Shown here: positions 51,731-61,643 of the stretch, piece by piece
Numbering within the stretch: the stretch's first letter is position 1
Layout of the letters: every line of letters starts with the position of its first letter
Assembly: GCF_009760925.1 (NCBI RefSeq)
Contig: NZ_VRLV01000001.1
Span: forward strand, 930,001 to 994,000
Source: Nonomuraea typhae
GTDB taxonomy: Bacteria > Actinomycetota > Actinomycetes > Streptosporangiales > Streptosporangiaceae
Direction: 5' to 3'
DNA length: 64,000 bases
Translations under genes and position numbers: made by a program
Notes under the pieces: model-generated
Seen by the model: only the letters and a program-made list of their open reading frames with translations
The model's database searches: none
Told to the model about the DNA's origin: nothing

Positions 51731-52731
51731 GCCTGCTCGACGTCGAGGACCTGGCCACGCACTTCCCGCTGCGGGGCCGCCCGCGCCGGGTCGTGCGGGC
51801 CGTGGACGGCGTCTCGTTCACCGTCGGGCCCGGCGAACTGCTGGCCCTGGTGGGCGAGTCCGGCTCCGGCAAGACCACCACCGCGCAGACCGTCCTGCGG
51901 ATGGCCGACCCCACCGCGGGCACGATCAGGTTCGCCGGGCAGGACATCACCACCCTGCCCCGGCGCCGGCTCAAGGCGGTGCGCCGCCGGATGCAGGTCG
52001 TCTTCCAGGACCCCTACGAGTCGCTGGACCCGCGCTTCCGCATCGGCCGATCGGTCGCCGAGCCGCTGGCCGTCCACGGCGTCGGCACCCGCGCCGAACG
52101 CCGCGAGATGGTGCTGGACGCGCTGGAGCGGGCCGGGCTGGCGCCCGCGTCCGCCTTCGCCGAGCGGTTCCCGCACGAGCTGTCCGGCGGCCAGCGCCAG
52201 CGCGCCGCGATCGCCGCCGCCATCGTGCTCGGCCCCGACCTGCTCATCGCCGACGAGCCCGTCTCCATGCTCGACGTCTCGGTCCGCGCCGGCGTGCTGG
52301 CGTTGTTCGACGAGCTCAGAGCCGCCGGGCTCGGCATCCTCATGATCACCCACGACCTGTCCACCACCGCCAGGCACGCCGACCGCATCGCCGTCATGTA
52401 CCTGGGCCGCATCGTCGAGGAGGGCCCGGCCGCCGAGGTCATCGCCAACCCGGTCCACCCCTACACCCGGGCCCTCGTCGCCGCCGTCCCCCGCGCCGGG
52501 CAGGAACGCCGGCCGATCCCGATCCTGCCGGGCGAGCCCGCCGACCCGTCGGCCGTCCCCGCCGGCTGCCGCTTCCACCCCCGCTGCCCGATCGCCCAGG
52601 AGGACTGCAAACGCCACGACCCGGGCCTGACCCCGGTCGCCTCCGCTCACCACCGTGCCGCCTGCCCGGTCGGCAATCCGCCCGCCGTACCGACCGAGGA
52701 GGATCAGTGCGCCCCGTCCCGTCCCCGCTGA
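51727..52731 (+). CDS. oligopeptide ABC transporter ATPase (DppF/OppF type)
   Basis: A 334-residue second ATPase. Walker A GESGSGKTT, signature LSGGQRQRAA, Walker B LIADEPVSMLD (Val-Ser instead of the usual Thr-Ser/Thr) and H-loop ITHDLSTT are intact, with the C-terminal CRFHPRCPIAQEDC segment. It forms a heterodimer with the preceding ATPase. Its 3' end overlaps the downstream serine hydrolase gene by 25 bp. Confidence 0.95.
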
Positions 52732-54080
52732 ACCCGCCGCCCGTGCTGCCGGCCGATCTCGACGAGATCGTCCTGTCCGCGCTCGCCCGTCATCGCGCCC
52801 CGGGCTGCGCGGTCGCGGTGGCGTACGGCGGGCGGCACTGGACCGGCGCGTACGGCCTGGCCAGGACCGAGCCCGCGATGCCGTTCCTGCCGGAGACCCG
52901 GATCCCGGTGGCGTCCATGACCAAGCCGTTCACCGCCACCGCCGTGCTGGCGCTGGTCGAGAGGGGTCTCGTGGACCTGGACGCGCCGGTGGTGGCGTAT
53001 CTGCCGGGATTCCGCGTCGCCGACCCGGCGGCCACGGCCGCGGTGACCGTGCGGCACCTGCTCACGCATCTGAGCGGCTGGCTCGGGGACGAGCCCGGGC
53101 TCGTGGGCGGGAGGGGCGAGGGGGCGCTGGCCGAGCAGGTGGCGGCCTTCGCCACGCTGCCGCAGATCCTGCCGCCCGGCACCGCCTTCTCCTACAGCAA
53201 CACCGGGCTGGACGTCGCCGGGCGGCTGGTCGAGGTGGTCAGCGGGCGCGGGTACGAGGCGTTCGTGGAGGAGGAGATCCTGGCGCCGCTCGGGATGACG
53301 GACTCGGCGTTCTTCGCCGAGCGGGTGATCTCCGCGCCCGCCGCCGCGGGGCACCTGCGTGACGGCGACGGCGGCGTACGCCCGGTTCAGGAGGCGTGGC
53401 TGCTGCCCCGGGGCGTCAACCCCTCCGGCGGCCTGATCTCCACCGCCGGCGACCAGCTCCGGTGGCTGTGCTGGTGGCTGGGCGAGCTCGACGTGGGCGG
53501 GCCGCTGTCGCCCGGGACGCGCAAGACGATGATCGCCGACCCGGTCCCCGTCAGAGCGGGGGCCGGGACGGGGCTCGGCTGGCACCTCGACGACCTGCCC
53601 CGCGGCCCGGCTCAGGTGAGCGCCGTCTACCACGAGGGCAGCCTCGAGGGCACGGCCACGGTCTGCCGGTTCGTGCCCGAGGCCGGGCTGGCCGTCGTGG
53701 TGCTCACCAACGTGGACGACGGGCAGCTCGTCCACCGCGAGATCAGCGACCGGCTGCTGGCCGAACTGGCCGGGATCGGCCGGCCGGAGCGCCCGGTCGA
53801 CCGCACACCCCGGCAAGAGGACCTGGCCGGATACGCCGGCCGCTACACCACCCCGGACGCAGACGTGGAGGTGACCGCCGCACCCGGCGGACTACGCCTG
53901 CGCGTCCACCTCGGACGGCCCCTGGAGATGAGCGCGGGCCGGGTCGAGGGCGACGACTTCACCCTGATCGACGGCACATGGCAAGGGGAACCCGTGACCT
54001 TTCTCCGCACCTCCGACGGTGACCTGCTCGGCCTGCGCATCGCCGGCCGCGTCTTCCCGCGCACGGGCGGTGCCGCATGA
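52707..54080 (+). CDS. beta-lactamase-family (S12) serine hydrolase
   Basis: A 457-residue cytosolic hydrolase with no signal peptide. Catalytic motifs: SMTK (SxxK, about residue 71), SYSNTG (YxN, about 170) and a C-terminal lipocalin-like extension (about 370-455). Its place at the end of an oligopeptide importer operon suggests a D-aminopeptidase, amidase or esterase acting on the imported compound. GTG 52707 is preceded by GAGGAGG and lies within the ATPase gene; the stop overlaps the S9 peptidase start as ATGA. Confidence 0.9.
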   Translation: MRPVPSPLNPPPVLPADLDEIVLSALARHRAPGCAVAVAYGGRHWTGAYGLARTEPAMPFLPETRIPVASMTKPFTATAVLALVERGLVDLDAPVVAYLPGFRVADPAATAAVTVRHLLTHLSGWLGDEPGLVGGRGEGALAEQVAAFATLPQILPPGTAFSYSNTGLDVAGRLVEVVSGRGYEAFVEEEILAPLGMTDSAFFAERVISAPAAAGHLRDGDGGVRPVQEAWLLPRGVNPSGGLISTAGDQLRWLCWWLGELDVGGPLSPGTRKTMIADPVPVRAGAGTGLGWHLDDLPRGPAQVSAVYHEGSLEGTATVCRFVPEAGLAVVVLTNVDDGQLVHREISDRLLAELAGIGRPERPVDRTPRQEDLAGYAGRYTTPDADVEVTAAPGGLRLRVHLGRPLEMSAGRVEGDDFTLIDGTWQGEPVTFLRTSDGDLLGLRIAGRVFPRTGGAA

Positions 54081-56074
54081 AGCGCCGCCTCACCCTGGAC
54101 GACCTCTGGGACTTCGCCATCCCCAGCTCCCCGGCCCTCGCGCCCGACGGCTCCCGCGTGGTCTACGTCCTGCGCACCGCCGAGCGCGGGCAGGACCGCA
54201 ACGTGCGCGCCCTGTGGTGCGCGGACCTTTCCGGTACGGCGCAGCTGACCGACGGCCCCGCGGACACCGCGCCCGCCTGGTCGCCCGACGGGACCCGGCT
54301 GGCGTTCCTGCGCGGCGGCGACCTGTTCACCCTGCGGCCGGGCGGCGAGCCGGAACGCCTCACCGAACTGCCGCACGGCGCCGGGCCCGCGCACTGGAGC
54401 CCGGACGGGACCAGGATCGCGTTCACCGCGGCGGTGCGCACCGGCCCGCCCGGCGGCCCCGTCGTCATCGGCCGCCTCGGCTACAAGGCCGACGGACTGG
54501 GCCTGCGGGCGGGCTTCCGCCGCCAGGTGCACGTCCTCGACCTGGGCACCGGCAAGGTGACGCAGCTCACCTCCGGCGACTGGGACGCCGGGGAGCCCGC
54601 CTGGTCACCGGACGGGACGCGGCTGGCCTACACCTCCTCCTCGGGCACGCAGGCCGACCTGACCCACGTCGCCATGCCGTACCTGGTGGCGGCGGACGGC
54701 GGCGAGCCCGAGCCGGTGGGGGAGGAGAAGGGGTGGATCGGCGGCGTCCACTGGTACCCGGACGGCTCGGCGCTGCTCCTGACCGGGCTGCCCGAGGTGC
54801 GCATCGGGCACACGCGGCTGATGAAGCTGCCCCTGGACGGCGGCCCGATCACCGACCTGGCCGGGTCGCTGGACCGCAACGTGCTCCCCGGCGGACCGGA
54901 GTGGCCCGGCGGCACGCCGCAGTTCACCCCCGGCGGCGACATCCTCTTCTGCGCCCGCGACCGGGGCAGCACCCGCCTGTACCGCGTGGGCCCCGGCGGC
55001 GGGGACCCGGAACCGGTCCCGATCGAGCCGGGTCAGCCCGGGGCCGGTCAGTCCGGGGCCGGTCAGCCTGGGGCCGGTCAGTCCGGGGCCGGTCAGCCTG
55101 GGGCCGGTCAGTCCGGGGCCGGTCAGCCTGGGGCCGGGCTGTCGGTGGCGGGGCTTTCCGTCGCAGGTGACGTGGCCGCCCTCGTCCTGGCCGGCACGTC
55201 CTCCCACGGTGAGATCGCCCTGACCGACCTGCGCACCGGCCGCACCCGTGAGCTGACCGCGCACACCGCGACCGCCCTGCCCGAGGTGGAGTTCATCCAG
55301 CCGGAGCCGCGCACGTTCACGATCGGCGACGGCTCCACCGTCAGCGGCTGGATCCTGCGCGAACCCGGGCGGACCGGCCCGCTCCTCCTGGACGCGCACG
55401 GCGGCCCGCACCTGGCCTGGGGGCCGCACCTGGAGCCCGCCCACCCGTACCACCAGCTCCTGGCCGCCCGGGGGTGGACCGTCCTGCTGCTCAACCCCAG
55501 GGCCAGCGACGGCTACGGCGAGGAGTTCTACGCCGCCAGCGTCGGCCACTGGGGCAGGGGCGACGAACGCGACTTCCTGGACCCGATCGACGAACTGGTC
55601 GCCGAGGGCAGCGCCGACCCGGCCAGGCTGGCGGTCTGCGGTTACAGCTACGGCGGCTTCACCGCCTGCCACCTGACCTCCCGCACCACGCGCTTCGCCG
55701 CCGCCGTGGCCGGAGGCCCGGTCACGAACCTGCTCAGCATGTCCGGCAGCTCCGACGACAGCCACGTCTTCGCCGCGCTGGAGTTCGGCGGCGACATATA
55801 CGCCGGCGGCGAACTCCTGCGCGCCCAGTCGCCCATCGAGCGGGTGGGAAACGTGCGCACGCCTACCCTGCTGGTCCATGCGATCAACGACGACCGCTGC
55901 CCGGTGGGCCAGTCGGAGGAGTGGTTCACCGCGCTCCGCACCCTCGGCATCCCCACCGAGATGGTGCTTTATCCGGATGAGTCCCATCAGTTCATGGCCG
56001 ACGGAAAGCCGTCGAACCGCATCGACTACAGCCACCAGATCGTCCGCTGGCTGACCGCCTGGATCAGCCCCTGA
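54077..56074 (+). CDS. S9 family prolyl-oligopeptidase-like peptidase
   Basis: A 665-residue peptidase: N-terminal beta-propeller (about 1-315) with repeated WSPDGTRLAF/YTS motifs, and a C-terminal alpha/beta hydrolase (about 410-665). The nucleophile is in CGYSYGGF, the acid Asp in AINDDR and the His in DESHQFM; the triad is complete. A run of GAGQS/GAGQP repeats (about residues 319-354) is inserted between the two domains and is not part of the fold. It probably trims peptides brought in by the upstream importer. ATG 54077 is coupled to the previous stop. Last gene of the operon. Confidence 0.92.
   Translation: MKRRLTLDDLWDFAIPSSPALAPDGSRVVYVLRTAERGQDRNVRALWCADLSGTAQLTDGPADTAPAWSPDGTRLAFLRGGDLFTLRPGGEPERLTELPHGAGPAHWSPDGTRIAFTAAVRTGPPGGPVVIGRLGYKADGLGLRAGFRRQVHVLDLGTGKVTQLTSGDWDAGEPAWSPDGTRLAYTSSSGTQADLTHVAMPYLVAADGGEPEPVGEEKGWIGGVHWYPDGSALLLTGLPEVRIGHTRLMKLPLDGGPITDLAGSLDRNVLPGGPEWPGGTPQFTPGGDILFCARDRGSTRLYRVGPGGGDPEPVPIEPGQPGAGQSGAGQPGAGQSGAGQPGAGQSGAGQPGAGLSVAGLSVAGDVAALVLAGTSSHGEIALTDLRTGRTRELTAHTATALPEVEFIQPEPRTFTIGDGSTVSGWILREPGRTGPLLLDAHGGPHLAWGPHLEPAHPYHQLLAARGWTVLLLNPRASDGYGEEFYAASVGHWGRGDERDFLDPIDELVAEGSADPARLAVCGYSYGGFTACHLTSRTTRFAAAVAGGPVTNLLSMSGSSDDSHVFAALEFGGDIYAGGELLRAQSPIERVGNVRTPTLLVHAINDDRCPVGQSEEWFTALRTLGIPTEMVLYPDESHQFMADGKPSNRIDYSHQIVRWLTAWISP
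55031..55138 (+). repeat. 15-bp in-frame repeat array inside the S9 peptidase gene
   Basis: About seven copies of a 15-bp unit ggggccggtcag(tcc/cct) encode alternating GAGQS and GAGQP. TCC and CCT versions alternate, so the higher-order period is 30 bp. The array sits at the junction between propeller and hydrolase domains and keeps the frame open. Confidence 0.92.
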
Positions 56075-56090
56075 CGAACCCGGAAAACCC

Positions 56091-56714
56091 CTACCGATCC
56101 ACCGCCCGCGGCACGGCGGAGCGTCCCCCGGGGACGAACCGGATCAGCCGCAGCGCGTCGACGCGCTCGCGGCTCAGGAGGGTCACGCTGGTGGCGGGGG
56201 CCGGGTCGCCCCGCCGTACCTTGGAGACCAGGCGCCGCCAGCGGCGGCCGTGGCGGCGGAACGTGGCGGTGCCGACCACCCGGCCCCGGGCGTGCTGGCC
56301 GGCGAGGGCGGTCCGGGCGTCCACGTCCAGCATGATCAGGTGGAACTCGCGGCGGTTCCGCCTGGCCAGGTGGGCGAAGCCGTACAGGACGTGGGGCCAG
56401 GCGCCGCGGTTGTGCGCGACGACCGTGTGGCCCGCGGCGAGCGCGCGGGCGATGCGGGAGACGTGCGTGAGGTGGACGATCAGCGTGCGCAGCGGTTTCG
56501 GGGCCGAGGACAGGCGGCGCGCCCAGGTGTTGCGCGCCTGGCGGGAGTCGATGACGCGGACCCCGTCGCCGGCCGGCACGGGGGCGGTCTCGGCGCCGGT
56601 GAGGCCGTACAGGCGGGTGAGCAGGGTGGTCTTCCCCGCGCCGGGCAGGCCGGTGAGGATGACGAGCGAGCCTTCGGGGAAGGTCAGGACGCCGTCGATG
56701 GCACGGCTGGTCAA
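56091..56714 (-). CDS. P-loop NTPase / kinase-like protein
   Basis: A protein of about 207 residues with Walker A GLPGAGKTTLL (about 22-32) and a small alpha/beta domain containing VVAHNRGAWPHVLYGF and LIMLDVDARTALAG, reminiscent of nucleotide or RNA kinases; a C-terminal basic region (RRHGRRWRRLVSKVRRG) could bind nucleic acid. Start choice: a good TATACT box at 56781-56786 lies inside the longer frame (to 56882), so translation must begin after it; TTG 56714 has GAGGGG six bases upstream. It is divergent from the membrane PLD-like gene at 56894. Confidence 0.7.
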   Translation of the reverse strand: MTSRAIDGVLTFPEGSLVILTGLPGAGKTTLLTRLYGLTGAETAPVPAGDGVRVIDSRQARNTWARRLSSAPKPLRTLIVHLTHVSRIARALAAGHTVVAHNRGAWPHVLYGFAHLARRNRREFHLIMLDVDARTALAGQHARGRVVGTATFRRHGRRWRRLVSKVRRGDPAPATSVTLLSRERVDALRLIRFVPGGRSAVPRAVDR

Positions 56715-56780
56715 CGGCAGCCCCTCGGGGTCGGGGTGGATGGTCGCGGCCCGGGGAGGCGGCGCCGTTCGGGACTTTTC

Positions 56781-56809
56781 AGTATATAGCCGGTCACCGT
56801 GCTTGATCA
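56781..56809 (-). promoter_or_regulatory. promoter of the P-loop NTPase gene
   Basis: On the minus strand TGATCA (56809-56804), 17 bp and TATACT (56786-56781) form a promoter. The -10 is strong and lies in an AT-rich spot unlike the surrounding DNA. It constrains the start of the downstream P-loop NTPase to a position after about 56775. Confidence 0.55.
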
Positions 56810-56893
56810 GCCGTTTCACCGCCGCGGAGGGGCGGCGCGCTGCATGATGGAGGGGACAGGCGTACTCCCCACCGACCCCCACGGAGCGGACCC

Positions 56894-57751
56894 TTGGTCA
56901 CCGCCCGCCGCATCGCGGAGCGCACCGTCCTCGCCCTCATGGCCGCGGCCGGAGTGATCATCCCTCTGGCCGGCCTGTTCGGCTGGCTCGACGGCACGAT
57001 GATCAGCGACAACCTGCCCAAGATCACGTTGCTCATCCTCAGCACGGTCACGGTCTTCCTGCTCATGGAGGTCGACCGGCTGAAGGTGGTCGACGACATC
57101 CACCAGGTGGTGACGCGGCTCGACGTCGACGCCATCGCCCGCGACCGGCTGCAGGACCGCTACGGCGGTGTCACGCGCGTCCACCGCGACTTCGCCGCCG
57201 GTCCGTTCGTCGGCCACCTCGCCACGGTCCGCAGCGAGGTGGTGATCCTGCAGACGTGGATCCCCAACCTGGACGACTTCGCCGGCGACCTGCGCCGGGC
57301 GATCGAGGAACGCGCCGTCCAGGTGCGGGTCATGCTGCTGTTCCCCACCTCACCCGTGGCCGGGCTGCGCGACGAGGCGCTGCGCACCGGCGGCGCCGAG
57401 CCCCTCGGCGCCGCGGTCGGACCCGGCGTGGAGGACTGCCTCAACACCTTCGCCGCCGTCCACGCCCGCCTGCCCGGCGACCTGCGCGGCCGGCTGCGCG
57501 TGCACGTGTACAACTCGCTGCCCTCGGTGGCCGCCTACAAGGTCGACGACCGCTATTTCGTCAGCTCCTTCCTGCACAGCAAGCTCGCCATCAGGTGCGC
57601 CCAGATCGAGATCGACGGCGGCGACACCGAGATGGGCCGCGAGGTCCAGCGCGAGCTCGACACCATCTGGTCGATCAGCCGCCGGGTGGACCTCGACGAC
57701 TGGCGCACCTGCATCAACAACATCACCTGGCGCATGGGAGAGCACGAGTGA
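56894..57751 (+). CDS. membrane-anchored PLD-like protein
   Basis: A 285-residue protein with two N-terminal hydrophobic segments (about 10-32 and 42-60), then a soluble domain with VVILQTWIPNLDDF and VRVMLLFP, and near the C-terminus SSFLHSKLAI, which carries the HxK part of a phospholipase-D-like site. Only one HxK is seen, as in dimeric PLD-superfamily enzymes. The start is TTG 56894 with GGAG upstream; no ATG/GTG alternative is near. Its end overlaps the next gene as GTGA, so the two proteins are co-translated. Function could be lipid or nucleic-acid processing at the membrane; substrate unknown. Confidence 0.65.
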   Translation: MVTARRIAERTVLALMAAAGVIIPLAGLFGWLDGTMISDNLPKITLLILSTVTVFLLMEVDRLKVVDDIHQVVTRLDVDAIARDRLQDRYGGVTRVHRDFAAGPFVGHLATVRSEVVILQTWIPNLDDFAGDLRRAIEERAVQVRVMLLFPTSPVAGLRDEALRTGGAEPLGAAVGPGVEDCLNTFAAVHARLPGDLRGRLRVHVYNSLPSVAAYKVDDRYFVSSFLHSKLAIRCAQIEIDGGDTEMGREVQRELDTIWSISRRVDLDDWRTCINNITWRMGEHE

Positions 57752-58464
57752 AGGACCTCGACGCGTGGGAAGACGGCCTCATCCTGCGGCTCAAGGAGCA
57801 CCCGGTGCTCAAGCTCGTCCCGTCGCTGGGCGAGGAGGAGTTCACCGGCCTGCTGCTGCAGCGCCGCTTCGTGTCGCTGGCGTTCACCCCCGCCTACGAC
57901 CTGGCCATCGACCTGCTCACCGACGAGGCGGCCAAGCAGGCGGCGCGGGTGATCCTGCGCGAGGAGTACCCCGACGGCACCGGCCGCACCCCCTCGCACC
58001 GCGAGGACATGAAGGAGGACCTGCTCGCCCTGGGCGTGAGCCGGGGACGCCTGGTCACCACCCGGCCCACCCCGGCCACCGCCGAGGCGATCACCGCCAC
58101 GATGGAGCTCATCGCCGATTGCGGCGCCGCCCCGGACAGCGATCTGCGGCTGGTGACGATGTTGCGGTTGTGGGGGGAGATCCTGGTCTCGGTGGAGTAC
58201 GGCGCGTTCTGGCCCAGGATGAAGCCGGTCTTCGTCCGCGACGGGCGCAACCACTCGCGCTTCTACCATCCGCACTACGTTCACGACGAGAAGACGACCC
58301 CGCTGTCGCAGGTCTCGCTCCTGTCCACGACCCACTCCGACCGCCTCGCCGTACGGCTGGCCGACCTGCTGGCCCGCGACGGGGGCGCGGCGAGCTTCCG
58401 CGAGGTGGAGGAACGGGCGCTGGCCGTCAAGCTGGGCTTCTACGCTCAGTTCGCGGTCGGCTGA
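57748..58464 (+). CDS. haem-oxygenase-like (HDO) diiron/iron enzyme
   Basis: A 238-residue all-helical protein of the iron-containing redox enzyme group (HDO fold). Candidate metal ligands follow the family spacing: Glu in LREEYPDG, His in SHREDM, Glu in WGEILVSVEY, and the Asp/His set in HYVHDEKTT through STTHSDRL. Such enzymes oxidise N or C-H bonds or cleave carboxylates. The start is GTG 57748, coupled to the membrane PLD-like gene. An odd pairing with no obvious pathway. It converges with the ankyrin gene, overlapping by 19 bp. Longer upstream frames are shadows. Confidence 0.75.
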   Translation: MKDLDAWEDGLILRLKEHPVLKLVPSLGEEEFTGLLLQRRFVSLAFTPAYDLAIDLLTDEAAKQAARVILREEYPDGTGRTPSHREDMKEDLLALGVSRGRLVTTRPTPATAEAITATMELIADCGAAPDSDLRLVTMLRLWGEILVSVEYGAFWPRMKPVFVRDGRNHSRFYHPHYVHDEKTTPLSQVSLLSTTHSDRLAVRLADLLARDGGAASFREVEERALAVKLGFYAQFAVG

Positions 58465-59144
58465 GGGTCCTCCAGGAGGCGCACCACCTCGGCGTGCCCG
58501 GTGCCGAGCGGCCGCTCGGAGCGCAGCCGGCCGTCGGGGCCGTAGACCTCGGCCACGAGCCGCTCGTCGCCGCCTTCCGAGCGCTCGCGGCGCACCGTGA
58601 CCCGCGAGCCCTCCGGCGCGTGCTCGCCGGCCTGAGCCAGGAGCTCCGCCTCGAGGTCGCGCCCGGCGTACTCGCGGGCGAGGTCCACGGGGCGAAGGCC
58701 GCGGGCGTCGGCCGCGGCCGGGTCCGCGCCGTGCTCGAGCAGCACCTTGACCACCGCGGGCGCGCCGCGGCCGGCGGCGTGCGAGAGCGCGGTGCGCCCG
58801 GCGGCGTCGATGGCGTCCGGGTCGGCCCCGTTGGCCAGCAACGCCCGCACCACGGCCAGATGTTCGCCGGAGGCCGCCCAGTGCAGGGCGGCCATCGCGC
58901 TGCGGCCGGCGTCCTCGCGCCGGTCGGGGTCGGCCCCGGCGTCGAGCAGCGCCTGCACGGTCTCGGCGTGTCCCCAGCTCGCGGCGGCGCACAGGGGCAG
59001 CCCTTCGCCGCTCTCGTGGTCGGGGTCGGCGCCCGCGTCCACCAGCATGCGGACGACTCCGGCCCGGCCCTGGACGGCCGCTTGGTAAAGGGCGGCGTCG
59101 CCGTCCCGCGCGGTCTCCCCAGGTATCTGATCGTCGTCCCTCAT
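58446..59144 (-). CDS. ankyrin repeat protein
   Basis: A 232-residue soluble protein. Four ankyrin repeats (about residues 17-160) have the typical pattern: AALYQAAVQGRAGVVRMLVD, AAASWGHAETVQALLDAGA, ALHWAASGEHLAVVRALL, and ALSHAAGRGAPAVVKVLLEHG. A C-terminal beta-rich tail (about 170-232) is unassigned. Ankyrin repeats bind proteins; the partner is unknown. ATG 59144 has GGAAG upstream; the longer frame to 59309 overlaps bioA. It is convergent with the diiron enzyme gene. Confidence 0.88.
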   Translation of the reverse strand: MRDDDQIPGETARDGDAALYQAAVQGRAGVVRMLVDAGADPDHESGEGLPLCAAASWGHAETVQALLDAGADPDRREDAGRSAMAALHWAASGEHLAVVRALLANGADPDAIDAAGRTALSHAAGRGAPAVVKVLLEHGADPAAADARGLRPVDLAREYAGRDLEAELLAQAGEHAPEGSRVTVRRERSEGGDERLVAEVYGPDGRLRSERPLGTGHAEVVRLLEDPQPTAN

Positions 59145-59197
59145 GCTTCCAGTTTGATCAGGATTCTGTCCGGCGATCAACCCGATTTGCGGACAAA

Positions 59198-60493
59198 CTA
59201 CCCGGCCTCCGCGGCGGCCACGAGTGCCGCGCACACCGTGGAAAGGTCGTCGTCGCCGATGACGTAAGGGGGCATGGTGTAGACGAGGTCGCGGAACGGC
59301 CGGATCCACACCCCGTGCCGCGCGGCGGCGCGGGCGGCGGCGGGCCCGTCCACCGGACGGTCGAGCTGGATCACCCCGATCGCCCCCAGGACCCGCACGT
59401 CACGCACGCCGGGCACCTCCCGGGCGGGGGCGAGGCCCGCCCGCAGCCCGGCGCCGATGCGGGCCACCTCCGCCTCCCACGGCTGCCCCAGCAGCAGGTC
59501 GATCGAGGCGCCGGCGACCGCGGCCGCCAGCGGGTTGCCCATGTAGGTCGGGCCGTGGGCCAGCACGGGGAAGTCGCCGCGGCCGATCCCGCGCGCCACC
59601 TCCCCGGTGCAGAGCGCGGCCGCCATGCTCAGGTAGCCGCCGGTCATCGCCTTGCCCACGCACATCACGTCCGGCGCCACCCCGGCGTGCCCGGCCGCGA
59701 ACAACGTGCCCGTGCGGCCGAACCCCGTGGCGATCTCGTCGAACACCAGCAGCACCTCGTGCCGGTCGCACAGCTCCCGCAGCACCCGCAGATACCCGGG
59801 GGACAGGAACCGCATGCCGCCCGCGTTCTGCACCACCGGCTCGACGATCACCGCGGCCACCTCGTGCGCGTGCCGCTCGACCAGGTCGGCCAGGTGGGCG
59901 CAGTAGGCCGGGTCCGGATCGGCCGCGAAGCCCGTGGGCGGCGCGTCGGCGAACACCTGCCGCGGCAGCACCCCGGTCCACAAGGCGTGCATGCCGCCGT
60001 CCGGGTCGCACACCGACATCGGCTGGAAGGTGTCGCCGTGGTAGCCGCCGCGCCAGGTCAGCAGCCGCGTCTTGCCCGTACGGCCCCGCGAGCGCCAGTA
60101 CTGCAGGCACATCTTGACTGCCACCTCGACCGAGACCGAGCCGGAGTCGGCCAGGAAGACGTGCTCCAGCGGCTCCGGCGTGATCTCGACCAGGCGCGTG
60201 GCCAGCCGGATGGCCGGTTCGTGGGTGAGGCCGCCGAACATGACGTGGCTCATCCTGCCCACCTGGTCGCGCACGGCGGCATCCAGGACGGCGTGGCCGT
60301 ACCCGTGGATGGCGGCCCACCACGAGGACATGGCGTCGATCAGCTCGTCGTGCCCCTCGACCGGGCCGGCCAGGCGCAGCCGTACCCCCGAGGCGGACTC
60401 CACCAGCAAAGGGGCGTCGCGGCCCGGCATGGGGGCGTACGGGTGCCAGACGTGGGCCCGGTCGAGATCCTGGAGCAGCAGGGTGTCAGGCAT
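59198..60493 (-). CDS. bioA: adenosylmethionine-8-amino-7-oxononanoate aminotransferase
   Basis: A 431-residue PLP enzyme of biotin synthesis that converts KAPA to DAPA with SAM as amino donor. N-terminal WHPYAPM and [12 protein letters not shown] are typical of Bio[15 protein letters not shown] holds the PLP Asp, and [11 protein letters not shown] the Schiff-base Lys (about residue 270). ATG 60493 overlaps the bioB stop by 8 bp, so the two are translationally coupled. No bioD or bioF is seen in the window. Cytoplasmic. Confidence 0.96.
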   Translation of the reverse strand: MPDTLLLQDLDRAHVWHPYAPMPGRDAPLLVESASGVRLRLAGPVEGHDELIDAMSSWWAAIHGYGHAVLDAAVRDQVGRMSHVMFGGLTHEPAIRLATRLVEITPEPLEHVFLADSGSVSVEVAVKMCLQYWRSRGRTGKTRLLTWRGGYHGDTFQPMSVCDPDGGMHALWTGVLPRQVFADAPPTGFAADPDPAYCAHLADLVERHAHEVAAVIVEPVVQNAGGMRFLSPGYLRVLRELCDRHEVLLVFDEIATGFGRTGTLFAAGHAGVAPDVMCVGKAMTGGYLSMAAALCTGEVARGIGRGDFPVLAHGPTYMGNPLAAAVAGASIDLLLGQPWEAEVARIGAGLRAGLAPAREVPGVRDVRVLGAIGVIQLDRPVDGPAAARAAARHGVWIRPFRDLVYTMPPYVIGDDDLSTVCAALVAAAEAG

Positions 60494-61547
60494 TGGGCGG
60501 CAGGTCCGTTCCGGCGCCGCGTTTGCGCAGGGCCACGGGCTCGTGCCGGTGCGCGGGCATGGTGACCTCGCCGGCCCCCTCGACCTCGAACCCGGCGTCG
60601 GCGATCAGGTCGAGGTCGGCCTTGCCCGGCTGGCCCTCGCTGGTCAGGTAGTCGCCCAGGAAGATCGAGTTGACGATGTGCAGGGCCAGCGGCTGCAGGG
60701 TACGCAGGTGGATCTCGCGGCCGGCGGCCAGCCGTACCTCGACGTCGGGGCAGACGAAGCGGATCATGGCCAGGATGCGCAGGCAGCGTTGCGGGGTCAG
60801 CGCCCACCGCCCGGCCAGCGGGGTGCCGTCGAAGGGGATGAGGAAGTTGACCGGCACCGAGTCCACGTCGAGCTCGCGCAGGGCGAAGGCGACGTCCACG
60901 AGGTCGGCGTCGGTCTCGCCCATGCCGGCGATGAGGCCGGAGCAGGGGGACAGGCCGGCGGCGCCCGCGGTGCGGACGGTGTCCACGCGGTCGGCGAAGG
61001 TGTGCGTGCTGCAGATCTCGGGGTAGGACTGCTCGGCGGTGTTGAGGTTGTGGTTGTAGGCGTGCACGCCGGCCTCGCGCAGCCGCTCGGCCTGGGCGCC
61101 GGTGAGGAAGCCGAGACAGGCGCAGATCTCGACGTCCGGGCTGGCCTCCTTGATGGCGGCGATCGTGGTGGCGACCCGTTCGACGTCGCGGTCGGTGGGC
61201 CCGCGGCCGCTGGCGACCAGGCAGACGCGCTTGGCCCCGGCGGCGGTGCCCGCGGCGGCCGCGGCGGCGGCCTCGCCGGCCTTGAGCCAGGTGTAGGTGA
61301 GGATGCCGGTCTGGCCGCCCACCCGCTGCGAGCAGTAGCCGCAGTCCTCGGGGCACAGCCCGGACTTGAGGTTGACCAGGTAGTTCAGCTTCACCCGCCG
61401 GCCGAACCAGCGGCGGCGCACCTTGCCGGCGGCGGCCACGACGTCGAGCAGGTCGTCGTCGCCGGTGGCCAGGACGGCCAGGGCTTGCTCGCGTGTGGGC
61501 GGCTCGGCCCGCAGGCCCTTGTCGACCAGTTCGGTCAGCATCTCCAT
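60486..61547 (-). CDS. bioB: biotin synthase (radical SAM)
   Basis: A 353-residue radical-SAM enzyme that inserts sulfur into dethiobiotin. The 4Fe-4S/SAM motif is [11 protein letters not shown] (CxxxCxxC, about residue 55). Later conserved parts include [20 protein letters not shown] and [14 protein letters not shown], and the (R)[10 protein letters not shown] region for the second cluster. ATG 61547 (MEMLTEL) is used; the frame extends to TTG 61583 with no better site. First gene of bioBA. Upstream DNA (about 61585-61625) should hold the promoter and any biotin operator; none is obvious. Confidence 0.96.
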   Translation of the reverse strand: MEMLTELVDKGLRAEPPTREQALAVLATGDDDLLDVVAAAGKVRRRWFGRRVKLNYLVNLKSGLCPEDCGYCSQRVGGQTGILTYTWLKAGEAAAAAAAGTAAGAKRVCLVASGRGPTDRDVERVATTIAAIKEASPDVEICACLGFLTGAQAERLREAGVHAYNHNLNTAEQSYPEICSTHTFADRVDTVRTAGAAGLSPCSGLIAGMGETDADLVDVAFALRELDVDSVPVNFLIPFDGTPLAGRWALTPQRCLRILAMIRFVCPDVEVRLAAGREIHLRTLQPLALHIVNSIFLGDYLTSEGQPGKADLDLIADAGFEVEGAGEVTMPAHRHEPVALRKRGAGTDLPPNA

Positions 61548-61643
61548 GCCGCCGATCTTCGCCAAGAGGGCGGGCCCGGCCAACCGTCGAAGTACACAAA
61601 CAGCGGGGGGCTGATTTTGTCGAGCCCGGAGTGAAACACCGAT

